Shown in pieces: positions 23,731 to 35,600 of a DNA stretch of 64,000 bases (positions within the stretch are counted from its first letter, which is position 1; each line of letters opens with the position of its first letter). Under the pieces are notes generated by a model, which saw only the letters and a list, made by a program, of their open reading frames with translations, ran no database searches and was not told the DNA's origin. The DNA is from Rhyzopertha dominica. Taxonomy: Eukaryota; Arthropoda; Insecta; Coleoptera; Bostrichidae. The position numbers were made by a program, and so were the translations under genes. The stretch spans positions 45,281,325 to 45,345,324 of the forward strand of contig QCXZ01000064.1 in NCBI GenBank assembly GCA_025024175.1. The letters are read 5' to 3'.

Positions 23731-24064
23731 ATGGATAAAGCAAAGATTGAGGAATTTCAGAAGAATATTTACTACTCCGATAAGTACTATGACGACGAAT
23801 ACGAATACCGGTAAATTCTACCATGTTTAAATTTTCAAGTGTTAAAAACTCAAAAAATGGCCTTGCAGACACGTCGTTATCCCAAAAGAGATGGTTAAGT
23901 TTGTACCCAAAACTCATTTGATGACTGAATCGGAATGGAGATCAATTGGTATACAGCAGAGTAAAGGTTGGGTTCATTACATGATACACCAGCCGGAACC
24001 ACACGTTCTACTATTTCGAAGGGCCGCCACTATGCCGTTGGCTAACCAGAATGGACAGTGTTAG
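23731..24064 (+). CDS. Cks: Cyclin-dependent kinase regulatory subunit (Cks1/Suc1 family)
   Basis: Cks proteins bind CDK-cyclin complexes and phosphothreonine sites, and are needed for mitotic entry and substrate turnover. Two exons, 23731-23810 and 23869-24064 (TAG), separated by a 58-base intron, give 91 codons. The family signature is intact: [59 protein letters not shown]. The HxPEPH hinge that governs strand exchange is present, as are the anion-pocket residues (the arginines of EYRHV and LLFRR). The N-terminus has about 12 residues before IYYSDKYY, slightly longer than usual. The N-terminal IYYSDKYY block looks closer to fly Cks30A than Cks85A, but orthology is not settled. The second exon ends with an unremarkable tail, [10 protein letters not shown]. 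Confidence 0.95.
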
Positions 24065-24243
24065 TGTAGATCGCTCATTATTTGTACATTTGTATATCGT
24101 TTGTTCACCTTATTGTGGCATCACTTCATCAAGCTACATCACCGGAACAACTAAATCTCATCAATAAGGTGCTTTTCAATTGCTGTACTCTTGAAGTTTT
24201 CCTGGAAAATTAATGTTAAGTATAGATTTTGATAAGGTTTGAT

Positions 24244-24249
24244 AATAAA
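24244..24249 (+). terminator. Candidate polyadenylation signal of Cks
   Basis: AATAAA, 180 bases past the Cks stop codon, followed by a T-rich stretch. First canonical signal downstream. Confidence 0.5.
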
Positions 24250-25278
24250 ATGTTAATTGTTTTGCAGTTCTTTTTTTAGTTTAGTTTGTTTCCTAAGAAC
24301 TTAAGACTGGTCAGTTACAAAGTGACAGTTTGTAACCATCAGTTATTGTTGACAATTATCACCTGTTCTTTTGTGTCAAATTATCAATATGCCATGTCTT
24401 AATGAAATCTTTTTCATGACAAAAATATCAACTTTCGTTCTCAAAAACTATTAGAAGAATCATGTGTATTAAGCCAGCTGGAGAGAAACATAGTTGTAAC
24501 TTTTTTTCATGTAAAAATATCAGCTTCAGTCTGTGCTTCCTTTCTCAGAAATTGTATTGGGGATTTCATGTTTAAAGCCGGTTGGAGAAGAAAAGATACT
24601 ATTAGAACTTTAGAACCCTTACAAACTAGAAAAATGATGAATGACTTCTGCTTAACAACACCTGCAAAATATACTCTTTTCAAAAATGTTAAACGCATAA
24701 AGTGGTGAACAAAGCAAACTTATTTGCTGACATGTTGATAATTTTGAGAAAACATATTTTCAGCTTTCTCTAAATATAGCCGACTGAATAGAAAACAACT
24801 TCATTGAATTTTCACTAGCACAAATAAATCCGAACAGTCAATTTTTTATCTGCAGGGTACCCTTATTTATATGATCTTGCAAACAAAAGAACCCTTTGTT
24901 ATTATCTAACCATAGATACTTTGTCCAGTACCTATTCATTTTAGTAGTGCAGTTCGTCTGGACATGAGCACAATTTATTTTAATCCACTTTTGTTTACCA
25001 AAGAACCTGTGTTTGTGAAGAGAAAATATTTACCCTGACCTCCCAAAATATACTGAACTTTGGATCTGCAGAATTTTATTCATACCTCTTAATTTTACAG
25101 AGATTGAGAAAAACTCTGGCCTGAGTTTGAAGGTTCAAATCAAACATTGCATATTGGACATGGATTTTTCTTTAATTTACCGAATGTTTGATATGATGTA
25201 GGATACTTGTTTTGGCACGAAATAGAGGAGGTAACTTGATTTTTTCTGTCAGGATATTAAAGATCTAGTAAAGTAAAT
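24250..25278. other. Intergenic sequence after Cks
   Basis: No gene supported. Two neighbouring segments near 24418-24500 and 24510-24600 are loosely alike (AAAAATATCAACTTTCG / AAAAATATCAGCTTCAG, and AAGCCAGCTGGAGAGAA / AAGCCGGTTGGAGAAGA), suggesting an old tandem duplication of about 95 bases. Confidence 0.4.
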
Positions 25279-25437
25279 ATGGGTAAAAGCAAAAGTAAAC
25301 GTTGGGTATATAAGGGTGTCAACACGAAGAAAAATAAAATAAATGTCACAAACAAAAAAATTGCGTGCGAAGTTTATACACGGGATTATAGACGCATGTA
25401 TAAATACCTATCGACAGAGCATGTAAAATGGATGTAA
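25279..25437 (+). CDS. Small open frame, 52 codons, unknown
   Basis: An ATG-started frame begins MGKSKSKRWVYKGVNTKK and ends in EHVKWM before TAA. It is basic and shows no known domain. A perfect donor (GTAAGT) overlaps the last codons at 25434, so it could instead be the first coding exon of a spliced gene, with the exon ending at 25433. It stands alone between Cks and the 3' end of the receptor cyclase. The surrounding DNA is AT-rich, so chance is a real alternative. Confidence 0.25.
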   Translation: MGKSKSKRWVYKGVNTKKNKINVTNKKIACEVYTRDYRRMYKYLSTEHVKWM

Positions 25438-26672
25438 GTATAATATAAATTCAACATATAATGCAGACATATTTATCATCGCCTATAAGATGCAATAGTG
25501 GGTTAAAAATTTACAATCTACTCTAATGTGACATAAATACAAGTTTACTGACTCGTCTTTTAAACTACTTAATGGTTAACAAATAATGAATAATTTTATG
25601 TCAAGAGCTGAGATGTTCCTTTATTCTCGTTTTAAAATTTCTGAATGTATGCAAAGTTACACTATTAGCATCTTAATTTCAAAATTCCAGGTTTGTCTAG
25701 CATCTGAATTATATTATCTACTATTACTACTAAAAATATTAATTTATTAATATAAAAATAAAATAAAAATTTGATTATAAATTGGTATAGTAATAAATTA
25801 ATATTTATGTAAATTTATTAAGGAAGTATTGTTTAATGAATTGTCAATCTGTTATATTACATTTAATAATCTTGATTACCTTTAGTTTTATTAAAAGGTA
25901 GTTTTATGAGCCTATTTAAATTATTAGACAAAATAACTGATGTAAGTTGCACTGGTGGCAGTGAGTATTGTATGGATAATCTAGTGGTAGTGGTTTTTCT
26001 AAATCTATATTACAACCAATTTTAAAATTAACTATAAAACAGCTGTTTTGAATAGTAATTTCGATTGAGTACCTGTAAATAAACCTAAATGTAATCAAGA
26101 ACTAATTCTAATAAAATATAAAACGAAGGTTAACGCCCCTAAAACTAAAACATTGATAAATTACCAAACAAAAGGTTACATAATAAGTATTTAATTCATA
26201 ATTTTCTTATAAAAAATAAAAATCATGCATAGGTAATATTAGTAACTAAATTAAAACTAAAGAAATACAATAATTTATTTCAGTTGTAGTAGAAATTACG
26301 AAAACAGTTGAATTTGGCGCGTAAACGGAAAAAGATGTAGTTTATGTTGTCAGTTAGGTTATGGTTATGGTCTTAGGTTAGGCGGAAGCAGATAAGAAGG
26401 TTATGAAGTAGATTATGTGATGTTGGGTTTATGTACGCTCGGATATTAATAGTTTAGTTTGTGGAAAACGTAGTACCGGAATGCGATATAGTTCGCCCCG
26501 GGCCTACAAAGTAAACTTCTTTTGAAACATAAAAAATATAGTTAATATGTTGCATTCTCAGATATATTGTTACTGACGAAATTCCTTTAAAACATATATT
26601 TTTATTTCTGCGTGCCATTTTGCAGGGATGCTTATAAATTCAAAACTAGATATATAATGCGGAAAAAATATA
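25438..26672. other. Intergenic, AT-rich
   Basis: Very AT-rich DNA with no supported gene. Bases 26350-26450 carry GGTTA/TTAGG-like runs (GTTAGGTTATGGTTATGG) of unknown meaning. Confidence 0.4.
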
Positions 26673-26678
26673 TTTATT
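26673..26678 (-). terminator. Candidate polyadenylation signal of the receptor cyclase
   Basis: AATAAA on the minus strand only about 20 bases after the stop; a second copy is at 26601-26606. The nearer one would give a very short 3' UTR, so the second may be the one used. Confidence 0.35.
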
Positions 26679-26696
26679 CGTGCTCTATCATTTATC

Positions 26697-29600
26697 TCAG
26701 TTGCCCATGAAGATAAGGGGGTAGGGGTTGGCATCCTGAGATTCAGGCGGTGCAAAGCTCTGTGGAGGTGTAGTAGGTCGCGGATCGGGGTCTGAACTTC
26801 CTAAAAGCCAGTAAGTGGTGACGAATCCCTTGCCCTTTAACTCGACCTCACCCCGTAGTTCCAATTTGAAAGTACCGAAGGTGTCCAAAATTTGTTTAGC
26901 CTCTTCACTGACGTGGATCATGAGAGCTGAAAACAAAGTTGAAAATTTCAAAAAAAAATTCACTGAAATAAACGAGGAATATTACTAAATTAAATGTGTG
27001 TCTTTCTCCTTTGTTCCTTTGTAAGATAAAATTATGGTAGGGGTAGGCATTGTATGATGTCACTTTGTAAATGATAAGGAAAGCAAAAACTTATGTTAAG
27101 GTAACCGCACATTTGCCTCAAATTAAGAGAAATCCAGCTGTTTAGCCATTTATATGGGTTCTTTTATTTGCTTTAAAGGATTAAAGAGGATAATGTGAAT
27201 TATGTTTTTAAAACTATAATATTAAAAAACTGCAGTTCTTAAGTAAGGTTTACTAATTTAAGCAAAAGGAAAACAATTCATAGTGCTTTAATTTTGCCAC
27301 ATAATATACTAACATGGACTTATTTGACAATAAAAATTCAAAATAGAGCTATAAGGTAACTTTATGTGAAAGTAATACTTGGATAACTGATAATTACTAA
27401 CATTTATTTACAAGTCGTAAACAGGAAATTCCTAATTATTTTAAGAACATCAGAATATCCAGTTCTATTGNGCCTTTTTCAGGTGTAGTTCATAAGGCTA
27501 CAAAAGGCTCGTAAGCATCTGCAAGTGCAAGAGAGTNGGTTTACGAGCAATAGTCGGTTGCGACAGAGATGCCCTGAGGCGCTCGCATACGTCATTTTTT
27601 ACGTTCTTCCCCGCATTTACCGCGCCCTTAAACCGACCGATTGATGCAACCTGTAGAGAGTAAAGTAGACCTTGGGTCAGGTGGAGATGGAGAAAAGGCG
27701 ACCCATTATCAACATTAATATCCAACATACCTTTATAGCGAAAAAAAGGAAGGTGTAATAAAAATTGTAAGAATATTCGAAGCAAGTGCAAAAAAGGCGG
27801 GACTACGAATAAACACACAAAAATCGAAGTATTTGGTGATATCAAGATATCCTGACAGAATACAACCACAAAATCTAAAAATACAGCGCGTTAACGAAAA
27901 AATACTAGATAAAAAATACTGGAAGATAGGGACAATAAAAAAGTGACTAAGTTACTCATTTGGGAGAGGGAGATCTTAATAAGAATATTTGGAGGAAAGA
28001 AGCAGTGTGGGGATTGGCACAGAAGAACGAACAGGTAATTATCAGAACTATATGATTAATCAACTGTTGTGCAATTTGTGAGACAGCAGAGAGTAAGATG
28101 GCTAAGGCATGTGCAAAAATGGTCAACGGAAGAGCAGCAAAGATGGTAAATTTCCCTGCTGGGAAAACGGGCAAGAGTAAGACCGAGAAACCGATGGAGA
28201 AAGGAGGTGATTAAGGATGTAGGAGCAGTGGCGGCTCGTGACAAATTCTATTGGGTCGGCAGTAAAAACTTTGGTCCACTCTAGTTGGTCAATATTATTT
28301 ATTTATAAATTAGTAAATAATTTTGTATATACTCGTAGTTGTTGTTGTTTATTACTTGCTACTTCTGTAAATTTTCATATCGCCGCAAGTTAAAAAGATA
28401 GTTCATTTGGTAACAAATAGCTTAATCTGGCAACTAGCTACATAATTTCAACGTTAAGCGTGCACCTGTACTGCACCGGAGAGGAGAAGTCGATATATGT
28501 CGAGCCCAATCCGAAGATGTATTTGGAAGTCCGGCAGACAGCATTAAGCGATTATATGGGTATTGGCGCTTACTTATTTTGTTATTTTTTTGTGTGAAAT
28601 TCTTCAATGATTTCAGATTGACTAAATTTATAACATGTATTTAATTAATTCTGTTAAATGTTTGAAGGTATCTGCTTAAAATTGTTTATTTAAGAGGATA
28701 GCTCTTACAATAATCTTGGGAAAATGAAAAATTTCGTAGAACATTCGGATAGTTTTTCGTTTTGGTTTTTCGTATATATATATATATATAATTGTTGTTC
28801 AATGTACATGTCAAAATTAATTTTCGGAATCCGACGATTGTGAATGCCGGGCCTCCTTTATTAACTTCAATAAAAAAATATATACGTATAATTAAATTAT
28901 GATTATAAAAAAACTGTAAGCATGTAAAGGGTGTCAATCAGATAATTTGAAATACTCAGTAGAAAACAGAAGGTTGGTAAAAAAAGCTTGAAATAATTGA
29001 AATAAATGATGAAGTCCGTTGTAACGTTTTATGCTGTCTGCCGGACCCAAGCATTGCCGAGTCTCGATTTTCGCCTCAGAATTCAATATACACGCAGGGT
29101 TGCGTCTTTGTTCAGCTCATAGGAAAACGATGCTATTGCTTCCTTATACGATGAGGTCTGCCGACCCAGCGCTTGGATGACAAACACATACACGGCCCAG
29201 CCACGGTTGCCGAGTAGCGTAAATTTTTCGGGATAACCCGTAAAAATATGATTTTGGCTAATTATTAACTTGATGGTAATGTAAAAAAATACGCTTCAAC
29301 TGTTTCAAGATATCTGAACGTAATAAAATATACATAAAAATACGAAAAAAAATAATTTCTTCGACCCGGATGAGCCGCCACTGTCCTGAAACACCCAGTA
29401 TATAAGCATTCATACTTCTCTAAATAAACGTTCTGCTTGCTGCAATAATTCTTTAATTGGAAACGATATTAAATTTTATTTAATTCATCCAGTAAATAAC
29501 ATCACTATCGAATCGGTAAATCGTTTTCCATTCATTTCAAATCTTTTTAAAGGGATAAAGAATCAGAATTCGAAAATGCCAGACATAAGAAAAAGCCTAT

Positions 29601-32600
29601 TGAAGTACACCCTATTTATTTATAAACTGAAACCACTTACGCTGTCCTGTACTTTCCATCCTACTGGCCGTGTTGACTGCATCTCCAAACAAACAATAAT
29701 GAGGCATTCTCACACCTACAACACCAGCACACACCGGTCCAGAATGTACACCAATTCTGAGCTTAAGTTGTGATTCTGGACTGTGCTTGATGGTGAACGA
29801 TTTCACTGCATCTAGTATGGCGAGCGACATCAGCGCTATTTCTTTGCCATGGTCATTTCCGTTCCTTTCAGGCAAACCGGATACAACCATGTAAGCATCC
29901 CCGATTGTTTCGACCTGGTAGTAAAGCATGTGTGAAGACGTGTTTGACATCTAATTAACAATAAATACCATGCTGATGTGGCATTAGAAGTTTGGAAAGG
30001 AAGGAAATAACTACTCATTAAACCACAAAAACCTCAGGATTCAGTTACTTGAGTTGACTCTTGTTCATATATTAAAAAGTTGAATGATTAAGATTTGTAG
30101 CTTTTTATTTGGTATTATCCCCGTAGATTTGTTGTTTAGCATATACCTATCCTGCAGTCCAAATAATAATGCTGCAACCTGTATAGTATACCTGATGTTA
30201 TAATAGTTCTATTGCCGATTCAAGCTAAGCGATACGCAGTCTAGCGGCAGAATAGTGAACTACTCAAAAACAGTCGCTGTCGTTCGGCACTTCCCGCTTT
30301 CGTGTACGCCTTACGATAAATGAGTTTGGGCGACAGCTGAGTTTTATTATAAAAATAAGTAAACACAACAATTTTGGTAGGTACCGATATAATAAATTAC
30401 GGCGGTTAATACTGACACTATTTATTATTCTGACATGGAACAAACTCTTAGACCGGTTGAATAATTTCATCAAATTTTCGGTACTATTATTTGGAATGGA
30501 AGCCGTTAAAATGATGAGCACATTTTTTAAATAAATGTTTTGGGGGGCCGGGAGCAGGCCAACCCCCCCACATTTTATCTCTTAACTTTAAAACGGTAAA
30601 GTATTGTTTTAAAAAATAGGTGTTTTTAATCTTTGGGTCTTTTAAACAAAAAAGGTACTCTTTGTTCCGAGAAAACTGCAATTGAATGTTTGGATTCACA
30701 CTTTCACTGCTTAACTAAATCAATTTTTTATCAAACTGGCCGTAAAGAATAATAAAACTGTGTTAGATGTCACTGTTACATTGATATTTTGACAAAAAAT
30801 TGTAAAAATTCTGAAACAGTAGTAATGGAATATTCACTTATAATACCACAAGAGCTTCAAAATTATCGGGTATTTCCTTCGCGCTCGTGATTTTTTAACC
30901 TGAAAAACTTGACGACTTTATTTGTTTGCAACGAACCTTGAGGGAAATGCCAGATAATTTTGAAGCTCGTGTGGTATTCGGGGGATTATTTTTCCGATTT
31001 TTCTCCAATTTTCACAATTGAATTCAACCTGTCAGTTTGACGTGTGGTTAATTTGACTGGATCATGTTTTGTTTTTTATATATCGTCGTGTGAGGATTAG
31101 AATGTTCTATATCCGTTTTTGGGGTGTTTTGAGTTATATACATCACTGGAATCAGCAAAACGCGTTTGTTCTATATCCGTGCTCTGATTCGAGCTATTTT
31201 GTTCAATAACCAAGATTTCAGTGCACGTTTGTTCTAAATCCAAGAAAAATCATGTGACTGTAATATTCTTTATCCCCAAAAGGAATATTGCAGCCACTTT
31301 GTTCTATATAACATGAATTTCACAGTAAGCATTCTCGACTAATTGAGCCATATCCAAATGCTTAATTGTTCTACGTGTATTGTATTGTCAGTTTAACATG
31401 TTCTATATCCTGGATATAGAACAACAGTTTTAAAATTTTACTTGACGTTTGTGCTACGTTATGGTTTTGGGTTTTGCAGTGTTACAAAAAGTGACATTGT
31501 AATTGTAGATTTTAACGTACTTTTATAATTATGAGTCGCAGTACGTCCCCTGCACCGAGCAAACCATCATCTTGTCACACTGCCACTTGGAGGTAAGTAA
31601 AATTAGAATATAAAAGTCCAATTTATAAAATCTTAACCTCACTTTTCATTGCTGGTTTAAAACTAATGTAAATGACTTGAATTGTAAATATTGTTTCTGC
31701 AAAACAAATTTGCCAATTAAGTATAATGTTTGTTACTGTCTTTTGCTTTGTTAACCTGCTGTTAAAATGTACTAAAAATTAATTGCCTAACGATTCAACA
31801 ACTGCTTTTTCTTCATCAAAGGGAACAAAATTCAATTTTAAAACTCTCTTTACAATTTGGTTTGGAAACAGACAGTTTCAAACCAAATTTTGTATCATTT
31901 GAAAAACAATATATTATCGAGATGTTACCCAATTAATTTTCTCTACATTATAACGCGTTCACATATCAAAAGAAAAAAAATCAAACCACCAATTATCGTT
32001 ACTAAAACTCTAAACTCAACATCATCCATGACCCCAAATAATAAATTGATATTTTCCTCATTAGAGAACTTGAAAACATTATCAACATGGAAGTAGATGA
32101 CTGTGGCAACGAAACTATTGTTCGTGATGTAGAGATCCTCCAATGGACGTCCGTCACTCCAGAAGATATTGAAAACATGGAAATAATTGTGCTCGATCAA
32201 AATCCACAAGTGACAAATTCAGAGTCTTGCCAACAAGGGGACAATCATAATGATGATAAACTGGAGTCGCCAGCCTCAATTGAAAACCATCAGAATCAAT
32301 TAAATAATGGAAATTGTATAGAGATCTCTCAAATCGAACCTGAAAATGAAGTTATTCGCGAAAATCTAGGAATAGACAATTCAATGCTTGAGCCAAATAG
32401 ATCAGAGAAGTTGTTAGATATCGTTGTTCAGGAACAAAATGACAAACAAGAGGAAAAACTAACGAGAAAGAAAAAAAGACAACCTGAAAAATGGAAGCGG
32501 AACATACGAAAACAGAAGCGGCAGGCAGGAGAAGAATATATTAGTACCAAAGGGAAGACCGTTAAACAAAAGGAAGTGATACAGAAAACGTGCCGTTCCG

Positions 32601-35600
32601 AAAATTGCCCATTTGCTTGCGGAAGAAAACTTAATTATGCAGAACGTTCGGATATCCATAAGGCATTCTGGAAATTAACAGACAATGAAAAATCACATTT
32701 TATTTCGAAGCATGTAGTTCGAGATTTTGCCAAAAGGAAACGAACTGATAAAGAACAAAGTCATAAACAGTTTTCGTATCAATATTTCTTTGAAGTTAAT
32801 GCTGTTAGAATTCGAGTTTGTCAAGAATTTTTTTTAAACACTCTTGATATAAGCAAGCAAAGGATCTACTACTTTTTCAAAAAAATGCAGCAAACGCCAA
32901 CAAACATACCACGTAGATCCCTCAAAGGCAAGCATAAGAAAAAATACGTGTCCGACGAATCCTTGATGCGAGTAAGAAATCACATTGAATCATTCCCAGT
33001 GGTGGATTCACATTATTGCAGAGCTACTTCAAAAAAGAAATACTTAGAGCGCGATTTAAACCTGAGAAGAATGTATAATTTGTACATTGAATCAACAACG
33101 GAAAACCCGGTTAGTTATAAAAAATACTCTGAAATTTTTAATTACGAGTATAACATCAGCTTTTTCAAACCAAAAAAAGATTTATGTGATAGGTGTCAAG
33201 AATTTGAAGTGTTGAAGGAGCCGACAGAGCAGCAAAGTTGCGAATATCAAGCTCACGTGCAAAGAAAAAACATGGCGAAAGTTGAAAGAGACAGGGACCG
33301 AGCTTTGACAAAACAGGCGAATAATAAATTGTGTATTCTTTGCTACGATCTGCAGAACGTTTTTGCTCTGCCAAAAACTAACGTTTCTCATTACTACTAT
33401 CGTAGTAAACTCAATACTTACAACCTAACTGGTCATTGTTCCAGCAATAACACAGTCTACAACGCCATTTGGCATGAGTACATATGTGGCAGAGGAGCAA
33501 ACCACCTAGCTTCAGCCTGTAATAAAAATTCTTAAAAAATTGGTCAGAGATAACCCGGAAGTGGAACGATTAATTCTATGGTCTGACAGCTGCGTGCCAC
33601 AAAATAGAAATTCCATTCTTTCTTTTGCAATTCAGACCTTCTTGAATTCGAATGACTGTGGGGAATTGAAAGTAATAGAACACAAATACTCCGAACCCGG
33701 ACACAGTTCAATACAGGAAATAGATGCTGTTCATAGTACAATTGAAGCTTATGTTAGAAACTTGGAAATCTGGTCGCCCGTTTCACTGATTAGAATATTA
33801 ACTAACATGCCTACCAACTTTAAGATGCAATTCAAAGTATTGCAAATGCAGCCACAAGACTTTTTAAATTATCAAAATTCGGCATCAAAATTGGCATACA
33901 ACCAAATACCTTACTCACAAATTAAGAAACTAACCTACAGTAAAAAACTGAATGAAGTATACGTTTTAAAATATGCATGCTCATTTGAAGGTTCAGAAAA
34001 TTCTCAAATCCTTCTACCTAAATGTAAGAAAGCAAAACTGACCTCTAAAAATATCTTCAATGCTGTTCCATCTGTGCTTGAAACAAACACGGGAATAACA
34101 AAAGAAAAGAAAGAGGCTCTCAAGGCTATGCTACCTCAGATGCCCGATCATGCTAAAGAGTTCTATTTACCAATAATAAATACTAACAAAGTAAAACAAA
34201 GTAAAATTACCAACAATGTTGATGAAAAACGTACTGAAGTTTGTGGGGTATCTAATACAAAATCGACATCCATGGTTGAAAACCAGTCAAAAAATTGCAA
34301 TAACACAAGTAAACGCAAACCGCAAAAGGCTGCTGCAAGAAGTGATGGAGTTCAAACTAGAAAGAAAGGGACGAAAGTGATAAGTGCAACGGTGAGCAGT
34401 TCCAAAAAAACAGGCAAAGACAAAATCCAAAAATAAAAGTGGTGACAAAGTCAAGCCAAAAACAAATTGATGTACTAAACAAAGTTTATATTTGTTATTA
34501 TTATATAGGTATATAAATATGCCAGTATTAAGAATATATACTTAAATTTCATTTATATTTTATACGAATTTTTATATATATTTTTCAAATAAATAGTATA
34601 TTTTCAAACTTCTTCTAATTTTTTTATTTTATTCTATATCCCGTTTTTTTTTACAAATCTTACGTTTTGTGTTCAATATCCAAAGTTGTCTGTTTTGATT
34701 TATTTATTTAAAATTAATTGAATTATAATTGTGCATTTGATATGAACCCCCATAGAACATAAATATCTAGTCGACGTAATGCCTTGGTATTTGTTGCTAT
34801 ATTTCCTAGAAAAGTATTAGTTTTTTCACTTCAAACATTCAATGCCAATTTCCCACAAAAGTGGTTTTTGGATATTGAACACACTAATCCTCACTCGACG
34901 ATATAGCAACTACCAGAGAAAATAATCAAAAAATTATCAGTATAATACCATGTAGGTTGTACCACGTGACGTCGAATGGTGCAATTCTATTGGTCGATAT
35001 TTGGGTCGGAAAAATAATCATATAAATAAGTACGCTGTCATACTCATTTATATGAATATTCAATTATCATTATTGCAGGAAAGGGTCAATTTTAGCCGCA
35101 TGAACAAAGAATACCTTTTTTTGTTTAGAAGGCTCAAAGATTAAAAAACATATATTTAAAAAAATACTTAACCGATTTAAAGTTAAGGGATAAAATGTGG
35201 GGGTTACCCCCCTCCCGCCCCCAAACATTTATTAAAAATGTGCGCATCATTTTAACGAATTCCACTTCAAATAATAATAGCCAAAATTTGATGAAATTAT
35301 ATCAAAAACTGTTTCTCTTCCCCCATGTTTAAGAGTCAATATCTCAGTAGGCGGGCATTATTTCAAATAAGTTATACTGTAAAATAGTGTTATTTTTGTA
35401 CTAGTTTTCAGATTCCGAGAGGTTGCCCACATAATGCAGGATACCCTGTATATGTCAATAGAATGCCCAAATACCCACTAAATGTCATAAACTCTAAAAT
35501 ATTTTATATTACTTTAGTAAAAGTAATTGAATTCCGAGGTTTAAATCAATTAAACACTTCACTATACCTTATATACGTCGTAAAACCCTATTATGTGATC

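Larger units (their letters stand above)
31081..34903 (+). mobile_element. 3.8-kb DNA transposon with 34-bp inverted repeats and DUF7869-like gene
   Basis: The terminal inverted repeats are 31081-31114 and 34870-34903; 30 of 34 bases match (TATCGTCG(T/A)GTGAGGATTAG as the outer part). TA flanks both ends (31079-31080, 34904-34905), a likely target duplication. Copies of TGTTCTATATCC recur subterminally at 31103, 31167, 31230 (one mismatch), 31300 (partial) and 31399, with related copies at 34631 and 34670. The 31399-31423 copy is a perfect 12-base palindrome around one T. Such subterminal repeats usually bind the transposase. The interior carries a two-exon gene in plus orientation, antisense to the host receptor cyclase. 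Confidence 0.85.
30183..35457. mobile_element. Large foldback element, split by a DUF7869-like transposon
   Basis: Arms left (about 30183-31080) and right (about 34904-35457) are degenerate reverse complements. Paired landmarks: TAATTTCATCAAATTTT (about 30463) with AAAATTTGATGAAATTAT (about 35286); GTTAAAATGATG(A/C)GCACATTTT (about 30506) with its complement near 35250; and CCCCCACATTTTATC(T/C)CTTAAC (about 30565) with its complement near 35190. The right end reads GGATACCCTGTATA, the same terminus type as the other foldback elements here; the left end is decayed. The 3.8-kb transposon sits between the arms. Confidence 0.65.

Noticed and set aside
28777..28793. (TA)n run as a feature of its own
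   Set aside because: Very short dinucleotide run inside a MITE-like element; not informative alone.
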